DNA of 47,204 nt from Dokdonella fugitiva (lineage in GTDB: Bacteria; Pseudomonadota; Gammaproteobacteria; Xanthomonadales; Rhodanobacteraceae). The stretch lies in NCBI RefSeq assembly GCF_004342425.1, contig NZ_SLWQ01000006.1, forward strand, positions 238,610 to 285,813, read 5' to 3'. Below are positions 1 to 9,419 of this stretch, one piece after another (within the stretch, counting starts at the first letter, position 1; each line of letters opens with the position of its first letter). The translations under genes were made by a program, and so were the position numbers. The notes under the pieces were generated by a model. That model was not told where the DNA came from. It ran no database searches and saw only the letters and a list, made by a program, of their open reading frames with translations.

Positions 1-35
1 CATCGCCGCGGCGGGACTCGCGCTGCGCGCTCGAC

Positions 36-80
36 CCGCCCTACGCGCTCGACCGGGCGCCGCGATCTCGCGTAGGGCGG
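36..80. repeat. Inverted repeat, REP-like
   Basis: CCGCCCTACGCG at 36-47 is exactly complementary to CGCGTAGGGCGG at 69-80, with a 21-base loop. A further GCCGCCCTAC lies at 231-240. No U-run follows, so this looks more like a dispersed palindromic repeat than a terminator. The first 267 bases hold no convincing gene. An 8-bp stem at 207-214/229-236 could end transcription of the minus-strand gene that stops at 268. Confidence 0.5.
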
Positions 81-267
81 TACGCGCGCAGCGCGTGCCG
101 CCGAAGCGCCTGGCCGGAGCGAAAGATGCATGTTTCCATGTTTTTCTGCTTTGCAAGCCTCCGCATCGCAACGCGCGTGCCGCCGCTTCGGTCGCGCGTG
201 GCACGCGGCGGCTCCGGCCTTCGACCTTGAGCCGCCCTACGATCAGGGACAGCCCGCCGCGCCTGCG

Positions 268-813
268 TCAGGCTTTCGTGCCAGCCTCCCGCCGCGCGTC
301 GCGCGGGCGCGCGCGGCGCATGCGGGCCTGCAGCTGGGTACGTTGGGTGGCCAGTTCCCGCGCGTGCACGCGGCGCGCCTCGGCATCGCGGACGTCGGCC
401 TCGAGCGCGCTGCGGAAGCTGCAGAAGTCGGCATAGGCCTTGCGCACGTGGCGCATGCGTTGCAGCAGCAGCTCGAGCATGATCGCGTCGTCGAGCAGGC
501 CGATCACCTCGATCTCGTCAGGAATGAGGTCGTCGGGATCGCTGAAATAGAGCAGCGTCTCGATGATGTCGGCGCGCTCGGGCCCAGACAGTGCCCATGC
601 CTCGTCCTCGAGCATGACGATGAGTTTCTGCACCTCGACCACGCGCTTGCGCACGAACGCAGGCACGTCGGCGGTGTTCAGGTGATCGAGCGCGTACTTG
701 GCCGCCTCGATGACCTCGAATTCGTCCGCGCATTCGGCGGCACGGCGCGCCCGCGCCAGCGCGGCGTGGAAACGCTGGATGTCGGCAGGTTCGAGTTCGA
801 GACTGATCCGCAT
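268..813 (-). CDS. DUF1232 (YkvA-like) family protein
   Basis: A 181-residue protein. Residues about 82-125 carry the DUF1232 signature, including SDPDDLIPDEIEVIGLLDDA, an Asp/Pro-rich stretch followed by a hydrophobic Leu-rich helix. The family is small and helical, often membrane-associated, and of unknown function. The C-terminal 50 residues are charged (Arg/Ala/Glu) and probably coiled. I chose the ATG at 813 because GGGGAAG stands just upstream and the conserved sequence begins there; an ORF extension to 945 is a GC artefact. The gene is divergent from the kinase gene starting at 1011. No signal peptide is visible. Confidence 0.75.
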   Translation of the reverse strand: MRISLELEPADIQRFHAALARARRAAECADEFEVIEAAKYALDHLNTADVPAFVRKRVVEVQKLIVMLEDEAWALSGPERADIIETLLYFSDPDDLIPDEIEVIGLLDDAIMLELLLQRMRHVRKAYADFCSFRSALEADVRDAEARRVHARELATQRTQLQARMRRARPRDARREAGTKA

Positions 814-1010
814 GTGCTTCCCCGCAGCGCGGCCGTGACCGCTGGTCGTCGTCGCCGCTTCCCCGGAAAGCGGACTGTACCGCGTGCATCCACGCGCCGC
901 ACCATCGCAGGCGACGCGTGCGGCCGTGCGGGTGTCGCGCGACACCCGTGCGCCATCGCGCGGACAGCAGCGTTACCATGGCGCCACCCGCGGAGGGTTC
1001 AAGGGCGGTC

Positions 1011-4000
1011 ATGCAGGCTCCAGCCAAGCATCCCACCGATGCCGCGCCCGATGGCCGGGTCACCCTGCTTTGCGTCGACCTCGTCGACAGTACCGCGCTG
1101 ATCCAGGCACTCGGCGACGGCCGAGCCGGTGTCGTGCTCGCCCGCTTCGCCGACGCCGCACGGGAAACCTTCCTCGCCTACGGTGGCCGCGAGATCGACC
1201 ACACCGACGGCTTCCTCGTCCTTTTCGCCGGCCCCGTCGCCGCGCTCGCGACCGCGCTCGACCTGCATGCGCGCATCGCCGGGCTCGCGCGCGACCACGG
1301 CATCCGCCTCGGCGCGCGCGCGGGCATCCACTGCGGCGAGGCGATCACGCGCGAGAACACGCCGGACGCCATTGCGCTCGGTGCCAAGCCGCTCGAGGTC
1401 GAAGGCCTCGCCAAGGCCATCTGCGCGCGCGTGTGCAACCTCGCGGGCGCCGGGCAGACCCTGCTCACCCACGACGCATTCGAGGAAGCACAGTACGCGC
1501 GGCGCGATGCGTTCAGCGAGCCCGCGCGACTGCGTTGGCTCAGCCACGGCCTGTATACGCTCAAGGGCGTCGACGACGCACTGCTCATCCACGAGGTCGG
1601 CCACGAAGGCCGCGCGCCGCTCGCGCCACCGCAGGAGGTCGAGAAAGCGCGCCACCTGCGCGACGACAACCTGCTCACCGGCTGGCGTGCGGGCGCCGGA
1701 CAGGAAATCCCGGGTCGCGCGGGCTGGGTGCTCGAACGCAAGCTCGGTGAAGGCGGCTTCGGCGACGCCTGGCTCGCGCGCCACGCGGCGAGCGGCGAAG
1801 AGCGCGTCTTCAAGTTCTGTTTCCAGCTCGGGCGCCTGCGCTCGCTGCAGCGCGAGGTGACCCTGTTCCGCCTGCTGCGCGGCGCGCTCGGCGAGCGCGA
1901 CGACATCGCGCGCATCATCGACTGGCGCCTCGACGAAGAACCGTACTGCATCGAGTCCGAGTACTACCCTGCAGGTGACTTCGCCAGCTGGGCCGCGGCG
2001 AGCGGCGGCCTCGACGCGATCTCGCCCGATACGCGCATCGGCCTCGTCGCCGAAGTCGCCGACGCACTCGCCGCGGCACACGCGGTCGGCGTGCTGCACA
2101 AGGACGTCAAGCCCGGCAACGTGCTGATCGCGCGCGGCGCGGACGGCAAGCCGCACGCGCGCCTCGCCGACTTCGGCATCGCCACCCTGAGCGCCGGCAG
2201 CCGCTACCGCCACGGCCGCGGCATCGTGCCGACCGGCATGACCGCTGCGCTCGCACTCGGCGAAAGCAGCCGCTCGCTCGGCACGCGCATGTACATGGCG
2301 CCCGAGCAGATCGAGGGCCGCGAGGCGACGACCTATGCCGACGCGTACGCGGTCGGCGTGCTGCTCTACCAGGTCGTGTGCGCCGATTTCGGCAAGTCGC
2401 TCGCGCCCGGCTGGGAGCGCGACGTCACCGATCCGCTGCTGCGCGAGGACATCGCCGGCCTCATCGCGCGCGATCCGTCCGCGCGCATCGGCAGCCTCGA
2501 ACAACTCGCCGCACGCCTGCGCGCGCTGCCGCAGCGACGCGCGCAGCGTGCGGAAGAGGATCGCCGGCGGGCGCGCGAGCTCAGGCGGCGCCGGCGCCGG
2601 CGCTGGCTCGTGCCCGCGCTCGCGCTGCTGTCGGTACTCGTGGTCGGTCTCGCCTGGGGCATCCGCCGCGTGAGCCTCGAGGCGCAGCGCGCGAACCGCG
2701 AGGCCGCCACCGCGCGCGCGGTGACCGGTTTCCTCGTCGACCTGTTCAAGCAGGCCGATCCCGAGCACACGCGCGGCGAGCGACTGACCGTGCGCGAGGC
2801 GATCGACCACGGCGCGGCGAACGTGCAGGAGCGCTTCGCGACGCAGCCCGAGGTGCAGGTGCCGCTGCTGTCGGCGATCGGCCAGGTCTATCTCGCGCTC
2901 GGCCTGTTCGATCAGGCGCAGCCGCTGCTGCAACGGGCCCTCGCCGCGGACGACACCGTGCTGCCGCGCGGTTCCGACGAACGCGCCGAACTGCGCCTCG
3001 CGTTGCAGGACACCGAAGACGCGCTCGGCCACTACCCGCGCGCGCTCGAACTCGGCCATGAAGCCCTGCGCGAAGCGCAGGCGCTGCACGGCGACGACAG
3101 CCTCGCCGCGGCGCGCGCACGCATCGCGATCGGCAACTCCTACAACGGCGAACACGACGCCGAACCCGCGGCGCACCATCTCGAAGAAGCGGTCGCCACG
3201 CTCGCCGAGATCGCCCCGCGCGGCGACGACCACGCCGAGGCGTTGTGGAAACTCGCGGTCAGCTACATCTACCTCGGGCGCGAGGACGACGCGATGCGCG
3301 TGCTGGAGGAATCGCTCGGCATGCTGCGCGAGCACCCCGAGGGCAACCAGACCTCGATCGCGGCGGTATACGAGACGATGGCCGGCGTCGAGCGCAACCG
3401 CGGCAACTTCCGCGCCGCGCTCACGCGCCTGCGCGCGGCGGAGAAGATCTACCTCGACCTCGGCCTCGGCGAACACACCTCGTATGCGAGCGATCTCTTC
3501 AGCATCGCCAATGCGCAGTCACTGCTCGGCGAGTTCGAAGGCGCGCGGCGCGATTTCGCGGCGAGCCTGGCGATCTACCGCAAGGCGTTCGGCGACCAGC
3601 CGTATCCGTCGTACGCGCTCAACCTCAAGGCGCTCGGCGGTACCCTGAACAATCTCGGCCGCCATGCCGAGGCATTGCCGCTGCTGCGCGAAGCGGCCGC
3701 GCAGTACGCACGTCTGCCGAAGCTCGCCGCCGCCAACGTGCCGCGCATGCAGGGCATGATCGGCCTCGCCGAAGTCGGTAGCGGCGACGTCGAGCGCGGG
3801 CTCGCCGACGCGCGCGCCGCCGTCGAGGCGCTCGCCGCCGTCGCCGCGGCCGCGCCCGGCGACGAGGACGCCGCCGCGAATTACGTCGAGGCCGCGCTCA
3901 CCGCCGCCGATGCCGAGCAGCTCGCCGGTCGCGCGGACGCCGCCCGCCGGACTTGCGGCGACGCGCTCGCCCGCGCGCAGCCACTGCTGCAGCGGCCGTT

Positions 4001-4178
4001 GATCTACAACCGCGTGCGCGAGGCCAAGCTGCTGCTGTGCGTCGATCGCACCGCCGACGCGATGCCGCTGCTGCAGCAGCTCGACGCGTCCGGCTACCAC
4101 GACCGCTTCCTCGACCGCTTGCGCCAGGCCGCCGGCGTCGCGCCGGCTGCGACGGATGTCGCCGCAGCGGTCGACTGA
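1011..4178 (+). CDS. Cyclase-homology / Ser-Thr kinase / TPR fusion protein
   Basis: A 1055-residue fusion. Residues about 15-160 resemble a class III nucleotidyl cyclase domain: VDLVDST carries the first metal Asp and TDGFLVLF the second. The usual purine-binding Lys and transition-state Asn appear absent, so it may be a sensor rather than an enzyme. Residues about 240-500 form a Hanks-type kinase: GEGGFG (246-251), FKF Lys, HKDVKPGN (363-370; Lys replaces Arg of HRD), DFG (387-389) and MAPEQ. A basic stretch and one membrane span follow (about 532-552), then a long TPR region probably outside the membrane. ATG 1011 has GGAGGG and AAGGGCGG upstream; ATG 978 is possible. kmo follows after 72 bases. 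Confidence 0.85.
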   Translation: MQAPAKHPTDAAPDGRVTLLCVDLVDSTALIQALGDGRAGVVLARFADAARETFLAYGGREIDHTDGFLVLFAGPVAALATALDLHARIAGLARDHGIRLGARAGIHCGEAITRENTPDAIALGAKPLEVEGLAKAICARVCNLAGAGQTLLTHDAFEEAQYARRDAFSEPARLRWLSHGLYTLKGVDDALLIHEVGHEGRAPLAPPQEVEKARHLRDDNLLTGWRAGAGQEIPGRAGWVLERKLGEGGFGDAWLARHAASGEERVFKFCFQLGRLRSLQREVTLFRLLRGALGERDDIARIIDWRLDEEPYCIESEYYPAGDFASWAAASGGLDAISPDTRIGLVAEVADALAAAHAVGVLHKDVKPGNVLIARGADGKPHARLADFGIATLSAGSRYRHGRGIVPTGMTAALALGESSRSLGTRMYMAPEQIEGREATTYADAYAVGVLLYQVVCADFGKSLAPGWERDVTDPLLREDIAGLIARDPSARIGSLEQLAARLRALPQRRAQRAEEDRRRARELRRRRRRRWLVPALALLSVLVVGLAWGIRRVSLEAQRANREAATARAVTGFLVDLFKQADPEHTRGERLTVREAIDHGAANVQERFATQPEVQVPLLSAIGQVYLALGLFDQAQPLLQRALAADDTVLPRGSDERAELRLALQDTEDALGHYPRALELGHEALREAQALHGDDSLAAARARIAIGNSYNGEHDAEPAAHHLEEAVATLAEIAPRGDDHAEALWKLAVSYIYLGREDDAMRVLEESLGMLREHPEGNQTSIAAVYETMAGVERNRGNFRAALTRLRAAEKIYLDLGLGEHTSYASDLFSIANAQSLLGEFEGARRDFAASLAIYRKAFGDQPYPSYALNLKALGGTLNNLGRHAEALPLLREAAAQYARLPKLAAANVPRMQGMIGLAEVGSGDVERGLADARAAVEALAAVAAAAPGDEDAAANYVEAALTAADAEQLAGRADAARRTCGDALARAQPLLQRPLIYNRVREAKLLLCVDRTADAMPLLQQLDASGYHDRFLDRLRQAAGVAPAATDVAAAVD

Positions 4179-4250
4179 CCCGCCGGGGGATTGCATTCCG
4201 ACCCGCCGATCGAGCAAGTTGCGCGCTCCGGCACGACCTTGCGAGGCAGC

Positions 4251-5705
4251 ATGAACGCACGCGGCACCACGATCGTCGGCGGCGGGCTCGTCGGCGCCCT
4301 GCTCGCGACCCTGCTCGCGCAGCGCGGTTTTTCGGTCGACGTGTTCGAGCGGCGTCCCGACCCGCGCAAGGCCGGCTACGCAGGCGGCCGCTCGATCAAC
4401 CTCGCGCTCGCCGAGCGTGGCCTGCATGGGCTGCGCCTGGCCGGGCTCACCGGGGAGATCATGCGCCTCGCGGTGATGATGCGCGGGCGCATGGTTCATC
4501 ACCGCGACGGCCATGCGGAACTGCTGCGCTACGGTCGCGACGACAGCGAGGTGATCTGGTCGATCAGCCGCGGCCGCCTCAACATCGCGCTCATCGACGC
4601 CGCCGAGCGCGCCGGCGCGCGCTTCCATTTCGATCGCCGCCTCGTCGGTGCGGAGTTCGCGGACGGCGTCACCCTGCACTTCCACGACGACGTCGCCGGC
4701 ACCACGCACGAACATGCATGCGACTACGTGCTCGGCGCCGACGGCGCGGGTTCGGCCGTGCGTGCCGCGATGAACGCGCGCCGCGCGCTCGGCGAGCGCG
4801 TCGAGGAACTCGGGCATGGATACAAGGAGTTGGAGATTCCCGCGGCGGAGCCGAGGGCCGAGGGCCCGAGGCCCTGGGCTGAAGAGCAAGGCCGAACTGC
4901 CGCGGAATCGCCGGGTTTCCAGCCCTCGGCCCCCGGCCCTCGGCCCTCGCTCTTCGCCCTCGAACCCAACGCCCTCCACATCTGGCCGCGCGGCGCCTAC
5001 ATGTGCATCGCGCTGCCGAATGCGGAAGGCAGCTTCACCGTCACGCTGTTCCTGCCCAATGCCGGCGATCCGAGCTTCGCGACCGTGGCGACGCCCGCGG
5101 CCGCGCGCGCACTGTTCGAGCGCGATTTCACCGACCTGCTGCCGCTGATCCCCGAACTCGAACAGGACTTCGGCGCGAATCCGGTCGGCGTGCTGTCCAC
5201 GCTCTACCTCGACCGCTGGCATCTCGATGGCCGCGCGCTGCTGCTCGGCGATGCCGCGCACGCGATCGTGCCGTTCCACGGCCAGGGCATGAACTGCGGC
5301 TTCGAGGACGCGGTCGAGCTCGCCGCGCTGCTCGACGAACACGACGATGATCTCGCCTGGACGTTCGCCGAATTCGAGCGGCGCCGGCGGCCGAACGCGG
5401 AAGCGATCGCGAAGATGGCGCTCGAGAACTACGTCGAGATGCGCGATTCGGTCGCCGACGCGGGCTTCCTGCTGCGACGCGAACTTGGCCGCGTGCTCGC
5501 CGGTCGCCATCCGGCGCGCTTCGTGCCGCGCTACTCGATGGTCACGTTCACGCGCATGCCGTACGCGCAGGCGTTCGCGCGCGGCGCGATCCAGGACCAG
5601 CTGCTGCACGAACTCACCGCCGGCATCGATCGCATCGACGACGTCGATCTCGAACGCGCCGACCGGCTCGTGCGCGAACGCCTGTCGGCGCTGGACGCAG
5701 CGTGA
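4251..5705 (+). CDS. kmo: Kynurenine 3-monooxygenase
   Basis: An FAD-dependent monooxygenase that converts kynurenine to 3-hydroxykynurenine in tryptophan breakdown. The N-terminus shows the Rossmann motif VGGGLVGALLA. Family landmarks are GGRSINLALAERG, a LLGDAAHAIVPFHGQGMNCG flavin motif, and the Kmo-specific ALHIWPRG and SMVTFTRMPY. The protein is 484 residues. Between the usual ELxIP and PNxLHIWPR blocks, where about 10 residues are normal, there are about 40, rich in Pro/Glu/Ala and encoded by an inverted repeat (4848-4953). ATG 4251 follows GCGAGGCAGC; an upstream start at 4191 lacks family similarity. The stop overlaps the start of the next kinase (GTGA). No other kynurenine gene is present here. 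Confidence 0.9.
   Translation: MNARGTTIVGGGLVGALLATLLAQRGFSVDVFERRPDPRKAGYAGGRSINLALAERGLHGLRLAGLTGEIMRLAVMMRGRMVHHRDGHAELLRYGRDDSEVIWSISRGRLNIALIDAAERAGARFHFDRRLVGAEFADGVTLHFHDDVAGTTHEHACDYVLGADGAGSAVRAAMNARRALGERVEELGHGYKELEIPAAEPRAEGPRPWAEEQGRTAAESPGFQPSAPGPRPSLFALEPNALHIWPRGAYMCIALPNAEGSFTVTLFLPNAGDPSFATVATPAAARALFERDFTDLLPLIPELEQDFGANPVGVLSTLYLDRWHLDGRALLLGDAAHAIVPFHGQGMNCGFEDAVELAALLDEHDDDLAWTFAEFERRRRPNAEAIAKMALENYVEMRDSVADAGFLLRRELGRVLAGRHPARFVPRYSMVTFTRMPYAQAFARGAIQDQLLHELTAGIDRIDDVDLERADRLVRERLSALDAA
4848..4953. repeat. Palindromic repeat inserted in frame in kmo
   Basis: CGAGGGCCGAGGGCC at 4852-4866 is exactly complementary to 4935-4949. The flanks continue with GGGCCCGAGG and CCCTCGGCCCCCGG type tracts. 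The element is read through in frame and adds about 33 residues to Kmo at a position where the family has a short loop. It resembles GC-rich intergenic palindromes rather than coding sequence. Confidence 0.7.
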
Positions 5706-8641
5706 CCGGCGACGCCGACGCCGGCTTCGATCGGCGGCGGCACGCCTTCGAACTGCTGCGCGGCGCGCTCGACGTCGACGAAGCGGACCGGCCCGCGTGG
5801 ATCGCACGGCAGGCGGGCGGCGATGCCGCCCTCGCCGAGGCGGTGCAGGCGTTGCTCGGCGCGTCCGGCGCGCACGTGCTCGACCGCGGCGTCGATGCAC
5901 TGGCCGCGCGCCTCGTCGGCGACGCCGTGGTGGACGACCTGCCGGCGGGATCGAACATCGGCGCATGGACGGTCGAAGCCCTGGTCGGCAGCGGCGGCAT
6001 GGGCGCGGTCTACCGCGTGCGACGCGAAGGTGACGGCTACGTGCAGCAGGGCGCGCTCAAGCGCATCAAGCGCGGCATGGATTCGCAGGCGATGCTCGAT
6101 CGCTTCCGGCGCGAGCGGCACATCCTCGCGCGCCTCGCGCATCCGGCGATCGCGCGCCTGCTCGACGGCGGCGTCGCCGCCGACGGGCGTCCGTACCTCG
6201 TCATGGAGTACATCGACGGCGAGCCGTTGCCGGCGTGGTCGGCGCGCGGGGATCGCGGCCTCGATGCGCGCGTCGAGCTCGTGCTCGCGCTCTGCGCGGC
6301 CGTCGCGCACGCGCACCAGCGGCTCGTCGTGCACCGCGACATCAAGCCCGCCAACGTGATCGTCGCCGCCGACGGCTCGCCGCGCCTGCTCGATTTCGGC
6401 ATTGCGCGCGTGCTCGAGGCCGATACCGGCGACGACGCCACCGCAACCGCGGCGCGCTTCGTCTCGCGCGCCTACGCGGCACCCGAACAGTTGCAGGGTC
6501 TTGCGGCGACCACCGCGACCGACATCTTCCAGCTCGGCGCGCTGCTGCACGAACTCCTCACCGGCGCGCGTCTCGCGGGCGACGACGCGACGACGCGTCC
6601 GGTCCGACGCCTCGCCGCCGCGCGCGAGCGGGCCGGCGCGTCCGGCCCCGCCGCGATCACGCCGAAGATGCTCGCCGGCGATGCCGGCATCATCGTCGCG
6701 CGTGCCACCGATGCCGATCCCGCACGCCGCTACGCGACCGTCGAAGCCTTCGCCGACGACCTGCGCCGCTGGCGCGCCGGCCGGCCGATCCTCGCCCGCC
6801 CCGACAGCAGCGGCTATCGCCTGCGTCGTTTCGTCGCGCGTCATCGCTGGCTCGTCGCCGTGTCGATGCTCGCCGCGATCGCCGTCCTCGGCGGCGCCGG
6901 CATCGCGATCCGCCAGTCGCGCATCGCGCAAGGCGAGGCGGCGCGCGCGGAAACGGTCAGCCGCTTCCTCGAGAGCATCTTCTCGAGCATCGACCCGGCG
7001 CGCGCACGCGGGCGCGACGTCGGCGCGAAGGAACTCCTCGACGCGGGCAGCACGCGCATCGGCAGCGAGCTGTCGGAACATCCCGCGGCGCAGGCTTCGC
7101 TGCGCTCGACGCTCGGCAGCGCCTACCTCTCGCTCGGCAATTTCCGCGAGGCGGAATCGCAGTTGCGCGGCGCGCTGGCCTGGATGAGGGCGAACGAGGA
7201 TCCGCGCACCGCGCAGGTGCTCGCCCTGCTCGCGGACGTGCGCCGCCGCAGCGGCGATCTCGACCAGGCCCTCGCGCTGGTCGATGAGGCACTCGCGCGC
7301 GCCGAACGCGAACCGGGCGGCGATGATACCGGCGGTGACGACACGGAGCTGCTGCGCGTGCGCGCAGTCATCCTCGCCGATCGCGGCGAACGCACGCAGG
7401 CGCTCGCGCTGACCGGGGAAATCTGGCGGCACCGCCGCGCGCGCTTCGGCCCTGCCGCCGCCGCGACGCTGGAGGCGCAGGCCGATCATGCCGACGCCCT
7501 GTACGCGGTCGGTCGGTACGACGAGGCGCTGCCCCTCGCGCGCGGCGTGCTCGATGGCGACCGTGCCCGCCTCGGCAACGACCATCCGCGCATCGGTGAT
7601 GACCTGCAGGGCCTCGCTTCGATCCTCAACGCGCTCGGGCGCAACGACGAAGCCCTGCCACTCGCCGACGAGGCGCTCGCGTTGCGGCGGCGGATCCTGC
7701 CACCCGACCATCCCGAGCTGGCGCGCAGCCTCGGCATGCGTGCGGTCGTCCTCGGCGACCTCGGTCGCGCGCGCGAGGCGCTGCCGCTGCACGTCGAACT
7801 CGTCGACATCCTGCGCCGGCAACCCCAGCCGGACGAACTGCTGCTCGCCGCCGAACTCAACAATTGGGGTTACGATTGCAACCGCGCCGGCGACAGCGAT
7901 GAAGCGGCGCGGCATTTTTCCGAGGCACTGGCGATCTGGGAACGGCGCCTCGCGCCGGACCACGAGTACGCCTTGTCCGGGCGCGCCAACCTCGCCTCGG
8001 TCTGGTCCGGCCTCGGCCGGCTGCAGGACGCGGAAGCGCAGCTTCGCCACGTGCTCGCCGCGCGCGAAGCCAGGCGCGACGCGGCCGGCCCTGACGGCGT
8101 CGTCGCGACGCGCGCGCTGCTGGCCGACAACCTGCTGCTGCAGGACCGCCCCGCCGACGCGCTCGCGATGATCGAGCCGGCGTGGTCGATCGCACGCACG
8201 CGGCCGGTGAGCGATCTGAACCGGCAACGCCTGCTCGCGCTGCGCGCGGAAGCCGAACGCCGCAGCGGCGACGCGGCCGCGGCCGCGCGCGACGCACGCG
8301 AAGCGCTCGAGGCGCTGCGCGCGCTCGCGCCGACCGGCTACGAAATCGCTGCCGACGCGGCCGCGACGCTCGCGCGCGCGATCGTGCGCGACGATCCCGC
8401 CACCGCGCGCGCGGTCGCGCGCGAGGCGGTCGTGCTGCTGTCCGCGCACGCGGGCGATGCACACTGGCGCACCGCCCGCGCGCGCGGCGTGCTCGGCCTC
8501 GTGCTGGCCGGCAGCGACCGCGATGCCGCGCGCGCCGAGCTCGATGCCGCGATCGCCGCCCTGTCGGCTGGGCGCGCCTGGCTGCCCGAGCTCGCCGAAC
8601 TGCGCACGCAGCGCGCGGCGCTGGGCCGCGCTTCGCATTGA
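5702..8641 (+). CDS. Transmembrane Ser/Thr protein kinase with TPR region
   Basis: A 979-residue Hanks-type kinase starting at GTG, overlapping the kmo stop by four bases. Residues about 90-350 hold GSGGMG, the ALKRIK Lys, HRDIKPAN (211-218), DFGIAR and AAPEQ, so all catalytic elements are present. The first 80 residues are helical and unannotated. A membrane span lies at about 383-404, after RHRW. The remainder is TPR-like helices that would sit in the periplasm as a sensor or scaffold. An ECF sigma gene follows after 51 bases. This order matches kinase/ECF partner pairs (PknS with EcfK or EcfP) in Xanthomonas and Vibrio, where the kinase activates the sigma factor by phosphorylation; the pairing here is inferred from context. 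Confidence 0.88.
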   Translation: MTGDADAGFDRRRHAFELLRGALDVDEADRPAWIARQAGGDAALAEAVQALLGASGAHVLDRGVDALAARLVGDAVVDDLPAGSNIGAWTVEALVGSGGMGAVYRVRREGDGYVQQGALKRIKRGMDSQAMLDRFRRERHILARLAHPAIARLLDGGVAADGRPYLVMEYIDGEPLPAWSARGDRGLDARVELVLALCAAVAHAHQRLVVHRDIKPANVIVAADGSPRLLDFGIARVLEADTGDDATATAARFVSRAYAAPEQLQGLAATTATDIFQLGALLHELLTGARLAGDDATTRPVRRLAAARERAGASGPAAITPKMLAGDAGIIVARATDADPARRYATVEAFADDLRRWRAGRPILARPDSSGYRLRRFVARHRWLVAVSMLAAIAVLGGAGIAIRQSRIAQGEAARAETVSRFLESIFSSIDPARARGRDVGAKELLDAGSTRIGSELSEHPAAQASLRSTLGSAYLSLGNFREAESQLRGALAWMRANEDPRTAQVLALLADVRRRSGDLDQALALVDEALARAEREPGGDDTGGDDTELLRVRAVILADRGERTQALALTGEIWRHRRARFGPAAAATLEAQADHADALYAVGRYDEALPLARGVLDGDRARLGNDHPRIGDDLQGLASILNALGRNDEALPLADEALALRRRILPPDHPELARSLGMRAVVLGDLGRAREALPLHVELVDILRRQPQPDELLLAAELNNWGYDCNRAGDSDEAARHFSEALAIWERRLAPDHEYALSGRANLASVWSGLGRLQDAEAQLRHVLAAREARRDAAGPDGVVATRALLADNLLLQDRPADALAMIEPAWSIARTRPVSDLNRQRLLALRAEAERRSGDAAAAARDAREALEALRALAPTGYEIAADAAATLARAIVRDDPATARAVAREAVVLLSAHAGDAHWRTARARGVLGLVLAGSDRDAARAELDAAIAALSAGRAWLPELAELRTQRAALGRASH

Positions 8642-8692
8642 CGCAGGCTCGATCGCGCTGCAATGCTGTGCGCGTGATCGCCATTGCATCGC

Positions 8693-9262
8693 ATGGACAC
8701 GCACCCCATCCAACTGCTCGAAGCCATCGACGTCGGCGATGAGGCCGCGACCGATCGCCTGTTCGAACTGCTCTACGACGAGTTGCGCCGCTGCGCGCAT
8801 CGGCAGCGCGACGGTGCCGGCGCGACGCTGTCGACCACCGCGCTCGTCCACGAGACCTACGTCAAGCTCGTCGCCAGCGAGCGCCTGCGGCTGGAGAGCC
8901 GGCGCCATTTCATGGCGCTCGCGGCGCGGGCGATGCGCCAGGTGCTGGTCGACCACGCGCGCCGCAGCACCGCCGACAAGCGTGGTGGCGGCGCACTCGT
9001 GGTGACGCTCGACGACCACGCGGCCGACACGCCCGCCGAAGCGTTCGAGGTACTCGCGCTGGACCGCGCGCTGGGCGAACTCGAGGCGATCGACGCGCGC
9101 GCCGCGCGCGTCGTGCAACTGCACTTCTTCGGCGGCCTCACCTTCCCCGCGATCGCCGAACTCGAAGGCCTCAACGAACGCACGATCAAGCGCGACTGGC
9201 AGGCCGCGCGCCACCTGCTCGCGGCGAGCATGGGCGCGCAACCGGCCGACCGGGCGCCGTGA
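8693..9262 (+). CDS. ECF-type RNA polymerase sigma factor
   Basis: A 189-residue sigma-70 factor of the ECF type. Region 2 covers about residues 15-85, including STTALVHETYVKL and the RHFMALAARAMRQVLVDHAR helix. Region 4 covers about 125-180, with the helix-turn-helix LTFPAIAELEGLNERTIKRD. No anti-sigma gene adjoins; a kinase gene stands immediately upstream, as in ECF groups regulated by phosphorylation. Thr residues in STTALVHETY are plausible phospho-acceptors, but that is inference. ATG 8693 was chosen over TTG 8684, which adds only three residues. Confidence 0.88.
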   Translation: MDTHPIQLLEAIDVGDEAATDRLFELLYDELRRCAHRQRDGAGATLSTTALVHETYVKLVASERLRLESRRHFMALAARAMRQVLVDHARRSTADKRGGGALVVTLDDHAADTPAEAFEVLALDRALGELEAIDARAARVVQLHFFGGLTFPAIAELEGLNERTIKRDWQAARHLLAASMGAQPADRAP

Positions 9263-9274
9263 TCACTGCCGGGG

Positions 9275-9345
9275 TGCCTGAAGCAGGAGCCCGAAACACG
9301 GAGCACACGGAGAACGGCGGGAATCGGGAAGAAGTTCTTCTTCGT
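9275..9345. repeat. Dispersed repeat between sigma factor and secreted gene
   Basis: The stretch contains AACACGGAGCACACGGAGAA, a tract I know as a scattered intergenic repeat in many proteobacteria, followed by a short AAGAAG/CTTCTT hairpin at about 9331-9344. No coding function is evident. Confidence 0.35.
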
Positions 9346-9419
9346 GCGCCCCGGCCGATGTCCCGATCCCGCGCCGCCTTGCGTACTCCCACGGCACATC
9401 CGCCATCGCGAGGTCACGC

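Noticed and set aside
999..3476. 825-codon open frame on the minus strand opposite the kinase gene
   Set aside because: High GC keeps antisense frames open. The plus strand has clear kinase motifs, and the antisense product is Arg/Ala/Glu-biased without family motifs.
5531..9241. 1236-codon minus-strand frame opposite kmo end, kinase and sigma factor
   Set aside because: It covers three genes with strong motifs on the plus strand and has low-complexity composition; it is a shadow frame.
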